Shown piece by piece: positions 31,720-43,101 of a stretch of 64,000 bases of DNA. Position 1 is the first letter of the stretch, and every line of letters starts with the position of its first letter. The notes under the pieces were generated by a model. The model worked only from the letters and a program-made list of their open reading frames with translations. It did no database searches and was not told where the DNA came from. Source of the stretch: Benincasa hispida. Its lineage: Eukaryota; Streptophyta; Magnoliopsida; Cucurbitales; Cucurbitaceae. A program made the translations under genes and the position numbers. Location of the stretch: NCBI RefSeq assembly GCF_009727055.1, contig NC_052350.1:28321186-28385185 (forward strand). Reading direction: 5' to 3'.

Positions 31720-32290
31720 CTTGAGCCTGCGTCACTAGCCGTCGAGCAAATGACGTTAAAAGTTTCGCTACCTGGAGGCAACCAGAAGTTTAAATTATTT
31801 GCTTTCTTTTCTTTTCTTTTTCTTCTTTTGTTTTGTTTTCTTTCATTTTATTTTTAGCTAAAGAATGGTTGACTACATTTACTTTTCTTCTTAGGAAGAA
31901 CGTCAATTTTGGCTCTTGGAGGAAAGCTTCCCCAATGATTATGCTTGTGTCCAAAATCTAGGGGAGTTTTCTGTTCCCCTAGTCCCCTTTACTTTTTGTC
32001 CTTAGCAGGAATTAAAATCTAGATATACTTTGAGGATAATGCATAACTCTTAATTTGGGTGTGGGCGAAGCAATCTTTGTAATATTTGATATTTTGATTT
32101 TTGATCTGAATTGTTGTCTTGATTCAATTTGATATTTTAATGTCTGTTTGTTCTGTCTACCATTTCCTTTTAATAATAAATTGATGATGCACTCATTCGG
32201 TTGCTTATTCTTAAAGAGGAGTAATTTTCATAATTTTGAGCTTTTTATAGAATATATTTTTTTTCATGAGATCCATGCATAATGAACCTG
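31720..32290 (+). other. Pol end and 3' tail of the host Athila-like element
   Basis: It resumes the polyprotein end and stop from 27167, then the conserved 'cgtcgagcaaatgacgttaaa...acctggaggcaacc' block that follows pol in Athila-type elements. A pyrimidine-rich stretch and a G-rich 'aatttgggtgtgggcg' follow (about 32055). Similarity to the expected tail fades near 32290 and no 3' LTR is found. Confidence 0.65.
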
Positions 32291-33249
32291 ATGCGTAGAA
32301 TTATGATGTGATGGTGTGAATATGCGATGATCATTCAAGTTTTCCTAACAAAGCCCAAGTATAAGCCTTCTTAGGTTTCTTGGTAAGTCTAGGGTTGAAC
32401 ACAGGGACTACTAAATAGATATGCAGCAGACTCTTTGATTCTATTGCGGTGGTGAAAAAGAAGTGGATAGTGTTTTGATTTAAATTTCCTATGCGACGGA
32501 GTTGAACGTGGAGTGATGAAAGCGTAGAGTTACAATAAGTATGCGATGAAGGGGTTGAGAAGGGGTTTAGCTAACATTTCCCAAGATTGTGCACAAGTTA
32601 TGCGATCAAGCTATACACAAATAATAGTACTACATTTCTCAATGCACAATGCCATAATTCCTATTTCTAGGACACATGCGATGTATATGCGAAAACTGTT
32701 GATAGAACTTATGTCTAAGTTTCGATTCTTGCTTATGCGATCTAATCCGACTCTCTCAAGCCTATATTCTATCTTTAGACTACTATTTCAAGTATGTCCA
32801 AATGAATGATGCACACATAAAACAAGGTGACTGCATACCATCATTCCTATTTCTAGGGTGCATGCGATATGTAAATAGAAATAGAACTTATGTCTAAGTT
32901 TCTACTCTTGCGTATGCGATCTAATCCGACTCTCTCAAGCTTAGATTCTAATCTGACTCTCTCAAGCCTAGTTTCTATCTTTAGACTACTTTCTCAAGTA
33001 TATCCAAAGGGTGAATGATGCATACATAAGACAAGATGGTCGCATAAAATGTAAATCTTAAGTCATGCTAGCTAAGTACTTCTCAACCCATTCAAAAATT
33101 TAGCTACTCATGCATGGTGTGGAGTGATTGAACATAAATCGAAATGAAGTTTCCATTTTCTGCAAATAAAGTGCTGAATACAAAATAATAAATGGATTTG
33201 AGAGATAACAAGCCCGGTAAGTAATGTCTTGCTTCCCGTGGCCTTTTAC
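32291..33249. repeat. LTR-like repeat with internal tandem duplication
   Basis: Non-coding. The left part ('tatgcgatgatcattc...ttcctaacaaagcccaagt...gggttgaacacagggact') resembles the right-hand LTR ends at 37.8 and 46.2 kb in wording, suggesting a diverged minus-strand Athila/Tat-type LTR. From about 32650 to 33045 a segment of roughly 190 bp is present twice. It contains 'cctatttctagg', 'tgcgatctaatccgactctctcaagc' and 'atctttagactact'. The end at 33249 abuts a truncated copia LTR. Confidence 0.55.
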
Positions 33250-34345
33250 AATGCTCTCTACGGGACTATAGTGAAATGACCCGTTAGTTAACGAATGTTG
33301 ATTAGCTCTGTTTAAAGAGTTTAGCTAGCTAATCTCGGATCATTGAAGCCCATGATTTATAGGTCCATTAGGTTCCCCTACTAGCTCACATGGTATAAAC
33401 TTAGAACAGTATGATAGAATAATTGTTGGAATTAGGTGAAGAGAGAGAAATCGACAAGTATATGTGATAAGTTGTCGGTTTTTCAGTTTAGAGATACAAC
33501 TTTAATATTTAAATGTGATTTAAATATCAAGAATATGAATATGTTCATATTCGGAAGCTCGAAAATAATGGAAATGGTCAAAGATGTAAAATGTCAAAGA
33601 GTTGACTTTTGACTTTGAAAAGTCGAACTTTGACCGACCTTATATTCAAATGTGATTTGAATTTCGAGAAAATGAATGCGGATTCATACTCGGGAGGTCA
33701 AAATTAGTCAACATGGAAAAAATCATAAAAAGTCAAAATGTTGACTTTTTGGTCAAAGTTTGACTTTGACAAGTTTGCCCTTTGACTAAAGTTAGTGGAA
33801 AAATCCAAACTTTTGTTGGATAATTCCACTAACAAAATAGTGGGCTAGGTGTTGGCTTATAGTGGAGACATTAAGCCCAGTTAGATAGTAGATTCTAGGT
33901 GTTGGGTTTTTATGGTTTTGTTTCATGCAAATGTTGCATGGCTTTTTTCTATACAATTGGGCTTTCAATTTGGAGAAAAGAATTTTGCCATTTTTGCCAA
34001 AAAGGTTTCTAAATTTGGGCTGAAAAAATTTCTTTTCTTTGAGTGAAGTTCAAAACCCAAACCCAACCCAAAATTCCATCTCTTTCTCTCTCTTGGGTTC
34101 TTCATCCATCGGGTCCCACAACCGGGTTCTAAGTCTAGAGGATAGTAGGTCAGCTCTAGTGGTGGTCCAGAAGAGTTCGGGTCGAGATTCAGCAAGGAAA
34201 ACTGTTTCGAGAGCTACAAAGATTGTATTATATCCCTATTATTTTACTGTTTTTTCCTTCATTTGCATGCTTATTTCCTTTTAATTAAAAACAATTAGAG
34301 TGTAATTAGATCCTTATTCCACTGCGTATGTCTCGTGTTCCATCA
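33250..34345 (+). repeat. 5' LTR (truncated) of the copia element
   Basis: Matches about 8190-9291 of the solo LTR to the terminal 'GTGTTCCATCA'. The first 870 bp or so, with the promoter, are missing, so no left target duplication can be read. Confidence 0.88.
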
Positions 34346-34347
34346 TG

Positions 34348-34360
34348 TGGTATCAGAGCA
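34348..34360 (+). other. Primer binding site, tRNA-iMet type
   Basis: 'TGGTATCAGAGCA', two bases after the LTR. Standard for plant copia elements. Confidence 0.9.
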
Positions 34361-36474
34361 TGCTTTAATTATGCTTAATTGCTTTTGGTGGGTAGTTTTT
34401 CCTTTTCTATTCAAATGTTGAATGAGATATGCACTAAAGTGGATTTATTATGATTTTGGCATTGTTTTTCTTTAAATTTCTTGTGAAAATTTGTAATTGC
34501 TCACATGTTTCTGAGCATTAATGTGTGAAAAAGGGTCTGTAAATTTGTTAGAGTCATTAGAGTTGAAATTAGGCTGTAATTACTCGATTTCGGGAGAGAA
34601 GACACCATAAAAAATTGAAGATTTTGGCTCACAGACCCGAGAAGAGTGCTCCCAGACCCGATCCGAGCAGTGTTCTGACCCGGTTCAGAGTAGCCCTACG
34701 CGCCAGCTATCGATGAAGCGCTTCGGCCCGTTCCACGACTCGACACGGTTTGCCACCTGCTCTGCTTCATGCGACCCGTGTGCTCGCGATTTCCGTCCGA
34801 CCCGTCACGTTCCGACCCGATTCAAAGCAGCCTCGCTCGCCTCCCGCCTCCACGACCTGCACGTTCTGTTCGACCTGACTCGCCCCGCGCCTCCGTTGAC
34901 CAACCAGTCCAAACGGTCTGGACCGGTCCGTTTGACCTGGTTGAGCCGGTTTGACCGATTCAACTTGGTTTTTGGTGTTTTTGGGCTGGTTCGAGTGGTT
35001 TTTGAGTGGTTCCAGATGGTTCAAAGTGTTTGAAGCCGGTTCCGGGAAGTTGGTTGTTGATTTTTGTAATAAATTAGTTATTTTTCTTTTTTTAATGCCA
35101 AAATTGGTCCACTTTAGTGTTGTTCACCTATTATGCATGTGATGTATAATGTTGTTTGATTATGTGTGCATACAATATGCCTTATAGTTTTAAAACGTCA
35201 CCATAGGAAAAGCATGTGACATGCATTTGTTATATGTTATAAGTGTTATAAAATATATACTATACATGCTTAGTTTTAATATAAGTGTTATATTAAACCA
35301 TCTTTGTTTGAAGGAAGCATGTTATAGATGAATGCTCTAGGGTTATAATTGTTATAATTTATTTTATAATTGTTATACAATAACCTAGACTTCTAAAATC
35401 TATAATACAGATAAGATGCATGCTCACTTAGGGTTAACCATCGAGCAATCCCTTTTTTCATAGAAAATAGGTCGATATCTTGTAAAACCGAAGTTACAAG
35501 AAAACTCACCCAACAAGATTTTGGCAAAAAGTCAGATAAGATGACTAAAGTTGAAGGTTTTTAAGTTGATGGTTCATGGAACACCTACTATCTGGAGATC
35601 GAGCCGGCGTCTGAATTAGGTTAAACCAGTTTTATGAGCATGCGTGAGAGGTGTGAGGTAATAAAATTTGTTTATCACCTAGACATCGTAGGTTAAAAAT
35701 CCAGTATAAAAGTTATACTCGGGTGAATCACCTAGACTTAGGATATGTTTAGTTAGCCGAAATGTATCGCTTATTATTTTATACCCTAACCGTCTAGAAC
35801 ACTTCAGCTGGAGAGAAGTAATGTACTTTTAGCTTTAGCGTCCCTAAGAGTTCACACCGTGAGATTCATGCTTGGCTTTGGGCCGTCCTGGGAGCGGACT
35901 CCATTCAGAGAGTGTTTGCATGAGTCAATACCAAGGTGAATGGGGGAAGTTGTTCATAGTAAGTGGGAGAAAGAAGTGTGTCAACACATCCTACGGTCTC
36001 TTCCATTAGGTCACACCGTGAGATTTCTATAATGCGCCTGCATGTTTGCCCTGGAGCGACCTTACCAATTGGAGGGCTATATTGTAGGATTTGGAACTCT
36101 GCAAACTCTAGAAATTGATAGGGTCTCTCAGGTCCATTTTCATTCTTGTCTTTCCAACTTTGGGAGCATAATGATTCCGATCTTTGAAGTCTGACACTTA
36201 CGAGAATTACTAAGTGTTAGTAAATTCTTGACCAAAGTAGCAATAACTGAGTTACTATAGGAATAAGAGTTATTCTGGTGATAGTATCTAGTCAAGATAG
36301 TCTTGGTTCAAAAGAGGAATAATCGACTACCCTTCGGTGGAGGTTACTCTAAACTTTTGAAATATCGTTGCACAATATAATAATGAAGGGTACATTATTA
36401 GTTTTTTTTGCTAAACTTGATTGGATTTAAAAGATTAATATTTTTACTAAAAAAGATATGTTTTTCTTTTCATC
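34361..36474 (+). other. Leader between primer site and gag
   Basis: 2.1 kb without a recognised gene. A GC-rich block at about 34620-35060 ('gacccg' and 'ggttcg/ggtttgacc' words repeated) contrasts sharply with the AT-rich remainder. A 106-codon frame over it (34713-35033) has a skewed composition and no known domain, so I treat it as non-coding. Leaders of this length are unusual for copia but may contain packaging signals. Confidence 0.6.
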
Positions 36475-37747
36475 ATGACTAGCTCTTTAGTTCAAATATT
36501 AGCTTCTGAAAAACTTAACGGCGACAACCACTCAACATGGAAAACAAATCTGAATTCAACACTAGTAATAGATGACCTGAGATTTGTCTTAACTGAGGAA
36601 TTTCCTCAGGTCCCTGCCTCGAAAGAAGCACAAGGTAAATATGATTTACTAGTTGCTGAAACATGTTTAGTGGAGTACGATACCTCAACCTGGATATTAG
36701 ATTCAAGAGCCACTAATCATATTTGCTTCTCTTTTCAGGAAACTAGTTCCTGGAAAAAGCTTGAAGAAGGCGAGATCACCCTCAAGGTTGGAATATGAGA
36801 GGTTGTCTCGACCGAAGCAATGGGAGATAGATATATCATACTTAAAGATGTTTTGTATGCTCCTAAAATGAGACGGAATTTAATGTCTATCACATGTATT
36901 TTGGAACAAATGTATAAAATATCTTTTGAAGTTTATGAAGCGTTCATTTTCAGAAAAGGTATTCAAATTTTTTCTGCTATACTTGAAAACAACTTATATA
37001 AGTTAAGACTAACTAAAGAAAAATTTGTCTTAAATACTGAGATGTTTAGAACAGCCAAAACTCAGAATAAAAGACAAGAAGTTTCTTCTAATGCCTATCT
37101 ATGGCACCTAAGACTTGGCCACATAAATCTCAAAAGGATTGAGAGATTGGTTAAGAATGGACTCCTAAATCAGTTAGAAGACAATTCTTTACCTCCATGT
37201 GAATCTTGTCTTGAGGGAAAAATGACTAAGAGATATTTTATTGGAAAAGGTCTCAGAGCCACAATACCCTTAGAGCTCATATATTCGGACCTCTGTGGAT
37301 CGATGAATGTCAAAGCTCGAGGTAGGTATGAATATTTCATCAGTTTTATTGATGATTATTCAAGGTATGGTCATATTTACCTAATGCATCACAAATCTAA
37401 TTCTTTTGAAAAGTTCAAAGAATATAAGGCTGAGGCTGAGAACCAGTTAGGTAAAACAATTAAGACACTATGATCAGATCGAGGTGGGGAGTACATGGAC
37501 TTAAGATTCCAGGACTATATGATAAAACACGAAATCAAGTTACAACTCTCTACACCTAATATGCCTCAGCAGAACGGTGTATCTGAAAGAAGAAACATAA
37601 CTTTGTTGGACTTGGTTCGCTCAATGATAAGCTTTGCTAAGTTACCTGATTTCTTTTGGGGACATGCATTAGACTGCTGTTTATATTTTGAATAACGTTC
37701 CCTCTAAAAGTGTTTTAGAAACACCTTATGAGTTATGGACAGGGCGT
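36475..37747 (+). pseudogene. Copia gag, protease and integrase (first part)
   Basis: 'MTSSLVQILASEKLNGDNHSTWK' is the usual gag start. After 'PASKEAQ' the frame jumps to 'GKYDLLVAETCLVE', so most of gag, including the zinc knuckle, is deleted (about 200 residues). Protease shows 'WILDSRATNH': the D-S-G active site has G changed to R. A TGA follows at 36796. GAG-pre-integrase ('LWHLRLGHINL') and the integrase HHCC region ('PPCESCLEGKM') are next. Then come 'SDLCGSM' (first D), a TGA, 'SDRGGEY' (second D) and 'PQQNGVSERRN' with the catalytic E. It ends at 'YELWTGRC', where a gypsy derivative inserted. Confidence 0.9.
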
Positions 37748-39550
37748 TGTTGACTAACTTCTTGGATAGGTAAGGATGTTTGATGTTCTATGCTCATGAT
37801 GATGCGATACTACTTCTGAATATGCGTTAATTATGGATATTCATGTAGTATGCCATGCGCTATCACAAGTTTCCTTACAATGGAACCAAGTGTAATTCCA
37901 CCGTAAGTTTCTCAGTGTAATCCGAGGTCGAACACGGGGACTGGTTTAGGTTATTGTGATACGTTTATGATATATGCGACCAGGTTTTCAATCTTTAAAA
38001 GTGTGTGTGTACAGGTATATAAATTGCAATAAAATAAAGTAAAGCAGCAAAAGATGCAATAATAAAATAAAAACACAGTAAACCTAAGCTAGATGATACA
38101 AGATACAATTTTCATGTACAAGATGCTGGGGTCAAGGCTGGTTGGGAAAGTTGTGCAAAGACGTGGGGGCGGCGGCAAGTCTTATAAATAGAATAGAAAA
38201 AGAAAGACAAATAATATAAACAACGCAAGTTCTTAATCGCATTGAAGCTACAAATATTGTTCCGCCCTTCTCTTGGCGCACACCTCTCGATGATCGGCCG
38301 CACTCCCACATGTTTGTGGTGAAACAGAGACTAACGTAATGAACGCAAGGTTGCTTCCATGTCTGGAAGTACTACTCGCTTTAGTTAACACATTCTTCTA
38401 ATCCTCTCTCGATAGATCAGAATGGCATCTTCACTTCTGCTCTCACAGGTGAAGATGCCGTCTAACATGCCTTAGCTAAACGCATTTTATATCTTTAACA
38501 TAAATTAAGTACTTGGTTAATTCATATTGCTTATCAGGGAATTAAGAAAACATCATGAAGAAAGTGATTGACGGGTGAACGGAAATAGACAGAGAATGGT
38601 AAATGGAAGCTATCGAAACATTTAATATCTCTATTAAGCTTTTGATACATGGTGTGTGAATGAAGAGATAAAGAACAGTGAATTACAACGATGAAAGAGA
38701 TAGACAAAAACAAACAAGCGCCAATGTCTTGGCACTGATTCGATGAAAATTAGCTTGCCGGATATGATGGTTTTGATGGCAGGAAGAGCTTCCCTCTCAG
38801 GCTTACTCCACCGATAGTAGGGATCTTTGCTCAGAGCTTTTAATCGGGCGTTTGGCAGATTAGATCAGAGATTCACCTCTCGGCCTTATCTCGTCTTCTT
38901 CCCAGATTTTGTCTCTTAAGCACTCAGCTCAGCCTTTTCTCTCAACAATTTTGCAGCACTTACCCCGTATCTCGTAGCATATCTTTTCTCTGAAATCAAT
39001 AGGGTATTTATAGGTGCAGATCTTTGACTCCGGCCTTGTGGTCCCCCCTTGATCGTTATGGTAATTCCGAAGATGGAGGGATATTTTTCCTTCTGTTATG
39101 CAATCGAATCGATTCTGCACAACCATTAGTTGTACACGTGTCTCAATCCTTCGCTTTTGCGTTGCTCAGTTGCATCTTCCGATCATGGGTTAGAATGCGG
39201 TGTTGTTTTTATTAATGCATGCAGTTGAAACACAGCTCTGGATCGACTGTCGCATTACGCCGTCATTGCGGTAATCGTCTCTTCATTGTTGATTGACGGG
39301 TGCATTGTGACAGAGATGTGTTGATTAGTTTCTCATGAGCCTTTAGCGCAAGTGGTGACTTGGTCTTCTGCAAAACAAAGTAACATTCGACTTGTCTTCC
39401 ATCTTTATGGTGTTAGTGGGTGTAATTGCGATCATTTATAATTATTGTAATACTAGGCTAATTTTCATACAATCAGTGCATATTTGCTAACTTTTGGTCG
39501 CAATATCTAGATAAGGTGGCATAAATAACTTGTATTTCTACACGTTATCA
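37748..39550 (-). repeat. 3' LTR of element E1
   Basis: 1803 bp. On the minus strand it starts TGATAACGTGTAG after 'aaatttgggggtg' and ends GTCAACA. It contains a TATA box absent from the other LTR. Small frames within it are not genes. Confidence 0.85.
39004..39013 (-). promoter_or_regulatory. TATA box in the E1 3' LTR
   Basis: The minus strand reads CTATAAATAC. It corresponds in position to the TATA boxes in the related LTRs at 45561, 47371 and 54848. The 5' LTR of the same element has lost this segment. Confidence 0.6.
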
Positions 39551-40780
39551 CACCCCCAAATTTAGATATATGCTTGTCCTTAAGCATATCTTCTATTAAG
39601 GAAATCATGCTACATTCCTATCCTCTATTTTTGCGACGATTGGTTGCTCCGAATGCTGCACTTAGGCACATTACTTGACATCGCAATTTCCTTCTATCCT
39701 TGCTAATTCCTAGCAAGCCCTACTTTATTCTTCTATATGACAAAATTTTTCTCAAAGAAGCTTTTCTAGTTTTCAAAATAGAATGTTTATCTCTTTTTTG
39801 TCAAAACAACTCGATGTATCTATCTGCGGTGAGCAAAAATTTGCGTCATTTCTTTATTCAGAGACTGTTGGTCATGGTTACACTCTTCGTTTTAGCTTAT
39901 TCCCACGGGTGTCATGAGGACATCCAACTACGGTTGTGTGCCAATTTCAACTCCAACTCATGAGGATCAGAGGAGTTATCTCTTGCATATATTCTATACT
40001 GCGTTGATCTTGGTAACCCACCTTCATTTTGGTTTGCTCCTACGGGTGTCATACGAAATCTAACTAAGAACAGGCTCCTTTCACAACTAAACTCTTACCA
40101 GGTTGGGAATATTTTTAAGGGTTTTCCCTTGCGCTGACAGTTTTGCGTTGTTGTTATTGTTGTTTTTTTTTTAATGAAAATGGACACATTTTCTTAATTA
40201 TAGCATAATCTTGATCTCATCTGCTCAGACCTTCCATACCCCCAAATTTAAAGATGAGCAAGGTTCTCATTGCGTTGTTTGGAGAGAATAGACAAACACT
40301 TAGAAGAAAATTTCAAAAAGAAGGTTTGAGCAGAACTTTGAAAGATAAAAGGTAAAGTGCTGCTAAACTAAGAATTAACTAAGTGTTAGTAAGAATTTAC
40401 AAAGTATGAGAAATGTTTCTAAGTATAAACATATATTACATCATGACAACACAATGAATAACGCAAAAGTAAAAGATCAGAACATCGCAAATATTGACAA
40501 AGGATGATAAAGAAAAAGGCACAGGCAGACATGAGTGAATATGTACTCAATTGTATTGAATATTAACAAAGTATACAGAGAATTAAAAATTAACGCACTA
40601 CAAAAATTTCTGCCTGTACAAAGAATCAAAGAATTTTGTTAACTTAGAAAAATAATGAAATGAAATTATCTTTTGAATCTGATTCAAACGGGTGCACGAT
40701 TAAAAATTAACACCGCGCTTCCATTAACGCAAATACATTTTTGCTGAGACGGGCAACAACGCATACATCCCTGCAACACA

Positions 40781-40880
40781 CCCCTTAACTAACACATTTC
40801 TGGAGGATACCTCAACATAGTGCATTTAGCTAAGGACGGGCAAAAGACACACGTGCGTAACATACCCCTCAACGCAATGC
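40781..40880. repeat. 100-bp direct duplication beside adapter (left copy)
   Basis: Identical to 40919-41018 apart from one base, with the 38-bp adapter palindrome exactly between. A read carrying the mate-pair junction probably led the assembler to place the same segment twice. Confidence 0.9.
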
Positions 40881-40918
40881 CTGTCTCTTATACACATCTA
40901 GATGTGTATAAGAGACAG
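40881..40918. other. Nextera mate-pair junction adapter (artefact)
   Basis: The same 38-bp palindrome as at 57219: the 19-base Tn5 mosaic end CTGTCTCTTATACACATCT plus its reverse complement. Two exact copies in unrelated contexts rule out a natural repeat of either element. Confidence 0.96.
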
Positions 40919-41018
40919 CCCTTTAACTAACACATTTCTGGAGGATACCTCAACATAGTGCATTTAGCTAAGGACGGGCAAAAGACACACGTGCGTAACA
41001 TACCCCTCAACGCAATGC
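40919..41018. repeat. 100-bp direct duplication beside adapter (right copy)
   Basis: Right-hand copy. The sequence after 41018 ('agttgag...') continues as in the sister element near 52480, so this copy is the one in natural context on its right side. Confidence 0.85.
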
Positions 41019-41424
41019 AGTTGAGTGTAATGGACGCAAGGTGTCTCTTATTAACACACAATGCACCCATCATCACGTTATATACCAATTTTTTAATTTT
41101 TCTTTTTAAATCATCAAAACGCAAGTCGAAAAGACTTTGCGGTGTTTTAATGTTTCATCCAATCATTCACAGAAATTAAAGAACAACGCTACTAATGTAT
41201 ACAAATTAAAGAAATTTAATCAAGACATGAAAAATGAAATTGAAGAGAAGTACAGAAAACATTAACTGCTACTCCTAAAAAGCAGTAAATAATGAGATTT
41301 AGAAAGCAGTAAAGGAAAGCCATAAAGAAAGCATTTAAACATAGATTTAGAGATATGGATTGAAAGACAAAATTTCTCAAGATTATCGCAATCCACACCT
41401 CTGCAGGCATTCAAGGTTGCCTGT

Positions 41425-41600
41425 GCAATGCCATCAAGGACATCGTTCTCCTCCTTGCCTCATCCTTGCCTTTTTCGCAACCATAGATCTTGAAATTTTG
41501 GTGCTTAATCTGGTCCTGATGTGCTCCTGCACGAAAAATACACCTGATCTCCGGGTTCGCTTAGAATTTCTGGATTACTCCTGTACACATAAGCTGTCAG
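41425..41600 (-). pseudogene. E1 gag N-terminal relic joined to gag C-terminus
   Basis: The minus strand encodes 'TGVIQKF', a stop, then 'ANPEIRCIFRAGAHQDQIKHQNFKI'. This is a degraded version of the gag start preserved at 53026-52778 (DPEIERTFRARAHQN). After about 45 codons it jumps to the end of gag ('...NDVLDGIAQATLNACRGV' in shifted frames), with everything between deleted. So the element kept only the two ends of gag, perhaps because the 5' part holds the packaging signal. Confidence 0.65.
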
Positions 41601-41685
41601 ACTGCTCTCCGCGATAAACAGCCAGTACAAAGAGATCTGTCCTGCACATACAAAAAACACAATCAAACAATAAATCGTTAACCAA

Positions 41686-41703
41686 TCCCCGACAACGACG
41701 CCA
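41686..41703 (-). other. Primer binding site, Athila/Tat type (minus)
   Basis: The minus strand reads TGGCGTCGTTGTCGGGGA, six bases inside the LTR boundary at 41710. It establishes minus orientation and shows 41710-43101 is the 5' LTR. Confidence 0.85.
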
Positions 41704-41709
41704 TAAACT

Positions 41710-43101
41710 TGTTGACTGACATTTGGATAGGTAAGGATGTATGATGTTCTATGCTCATGATGATGCGATACTACTTATGAATATGCGTTAATTACGGATG
41801 TTCATTTAGTATGCCATGCGCTGTCACAAGTTTCCTTACGATGGAACCAAGTGTAATTCCACCGTAAGTTTCTCGGTGTGATTCAAGGTCGAACACGGGG
41901 ACTGGTTTAGGTTATTGTGGTACGTTTATGATATATACAACCCGGTTTTCAATCTTTAAAAGTGTGTGTGTACAGGTATATAAATTGCAATAAAATAAAG
42001 TAAAGCAGCAAAAGATGCAATAATAAAATAAAAACACGGTAAACCTAAGCTAGATGATACAAGATAAAGGTTTCATGTACAAGATGTTGGGGTCAAGGCT
42101 GGCTGTGAAAGTTGAGCAAAGACGTGAGATACGGCGGCAAGTCTTATGAATAGAATAGAAAAAAAAAGACAAATAATATAAACAACGCAAGTTCTTAATC
42201 GCATGGAAGCTACAAATACTATTCCGCTCTTCTCTTGGCGTACACCTCTTGGTGATCGGCCACGCTCCCACATGTTTGTGGTGAAACAGAGACTAACGTA
42301 ATGAACGCAAGGTTGCTTCCATATCTGGAAGTACTACTCGCTTTAGTTAACGCATTCTTCTAAAGCTCTCTTGATAGATCAGAATGGCATCTTCACTTCT
42401 GCTCTCGATGCCGTCTAGCATGCCTTAGCTAAACGCATTTTATATCTCTAACATAAATTAAGTACTTGGTTAATTCATATTGCTTATTAGGGAATTAAGA
42501 AAACATCATGAAGAAAGTGATTGACGGGTGAATGGAAATAGACAGAGAATGGTAAATGGAAGCTATCGAAACATTTAATATCTCTATTAAGCTTTTGATA
42601 CATGGTGTGTGAATGAAGAGATAAAGAATAGTGAATTACAATGATGAAAGAGATAGACCGTCAATTCTGCACAACCGTTAGTTGTACACGTGTCTCAATC
42701 CTCCGATTTTGCGTTGCTCAGTTGCATCTTCCGATCATGGGTTCGCATACGATGTTGTTTTTATTAACGCATGCGGTTGAAACACAACTCTTGATTGACT
42801 GTCGCATTGCACCGTCATTGTGGTAATCATCTCTTTATTGTTGATTGACGGGCGTATTGTGATAGAGATGCATTGATTAGTTTCTCATGAGCCTTTAGCG
42901 CAAGCGATGACTTGGTCTCCTGCAAACAAAGTAAAATTCGACTTGTCTTCCATCTTTATGGTGTTAGTGGGTGTAATTGCGATCATTTATAAATATTGTA
43001 ATACTAGGCTAATTTTCATACAATCGGCGCATATTTGCTAACTTTTGGTCACAATATCTAGATAAGTTGGCATAAATAACTTGTATTTCTACACGTTATC
43101 A
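41710..43101 (-). repeat. 5' LTR of element E1, promoter deleted
   Basis: 1392 bp, over 90% alike by eye to 37748-39550 but missing about 400 bp corresponding to 38706-39107, including the TATA box, plus a small loss near 42410. It could not drive transcription in the normal way. Confidence 0.85.

Larger units (their letters stand above)
10290..32290 (+). mobile_element. Athila-like Ty3/gypsy element with four nested insertions
   Basis: Plus-strand element. In order: 5' LTR (10290-11704), primer binding site, gag, protease, RT, RNase H, integrase and a 3' non-coding tail (31720 to about 32290). The coding frame resumes across insertions at 12425-18559, 20895-22952, 23732-25569 and 27168-31719. 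Removing them leaves an element body of roughly 9.5 kb up to the tail. No 3' LTR is recognisable: similarity ends near 32290. It inserted into the gag of the SIRE-like copia copy. Confidence 0.85.
39551..41424 (-). other. E1 interior, non-coding part
   Basis: No gene. It includes the polypurine tract next to the LTR, words also found at 47930-48700 in the sister element ('cgattggttgctccgaa', 'cccacgggtgtcat'), and a diverged 60-bp repeat array around 40725-41060. An adapter artefact and its 100-bp duplication lie at 40781-41018. Confidence 0.6.
37748..43101 (-). mobile_element. Non-autonomous Athila/Tat-like element E1 (minus)
   Basis: A 5.35-kb insertion in copia integrase. Plus-strand ends are TGTTGAC and GTTATCA. 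The flanking 5-bp repeats are GGCGT (37743-37747) and GACGT (43102-43106), one mismatch. LTRs are 37748-39550 and 41710-43101. The primer site (minus) is at 41686-41703, and a polypurine tract lies beside the 3' LTR (39551-39563). The 2.2-kb interior has only gag ends, so it could not move by itself. Same family as the pieces at 43928-55260. Confidence 0.85.

Noticed and set aside
34713..35033. 106-codon ORF in the copia leader as a gene
   Set aside because: Its composition follows repeated 'gacccg/ggtttg' words, overlapping frames are equally open, and there is no known domain.
40881..40918. A 38-bp palindrome as a transposon terminal inverted repeat or terminator hairpin
   Set aside because: It is an exact match to the Nextera mate-pair junction adapter, found twice in unrelated contexts.
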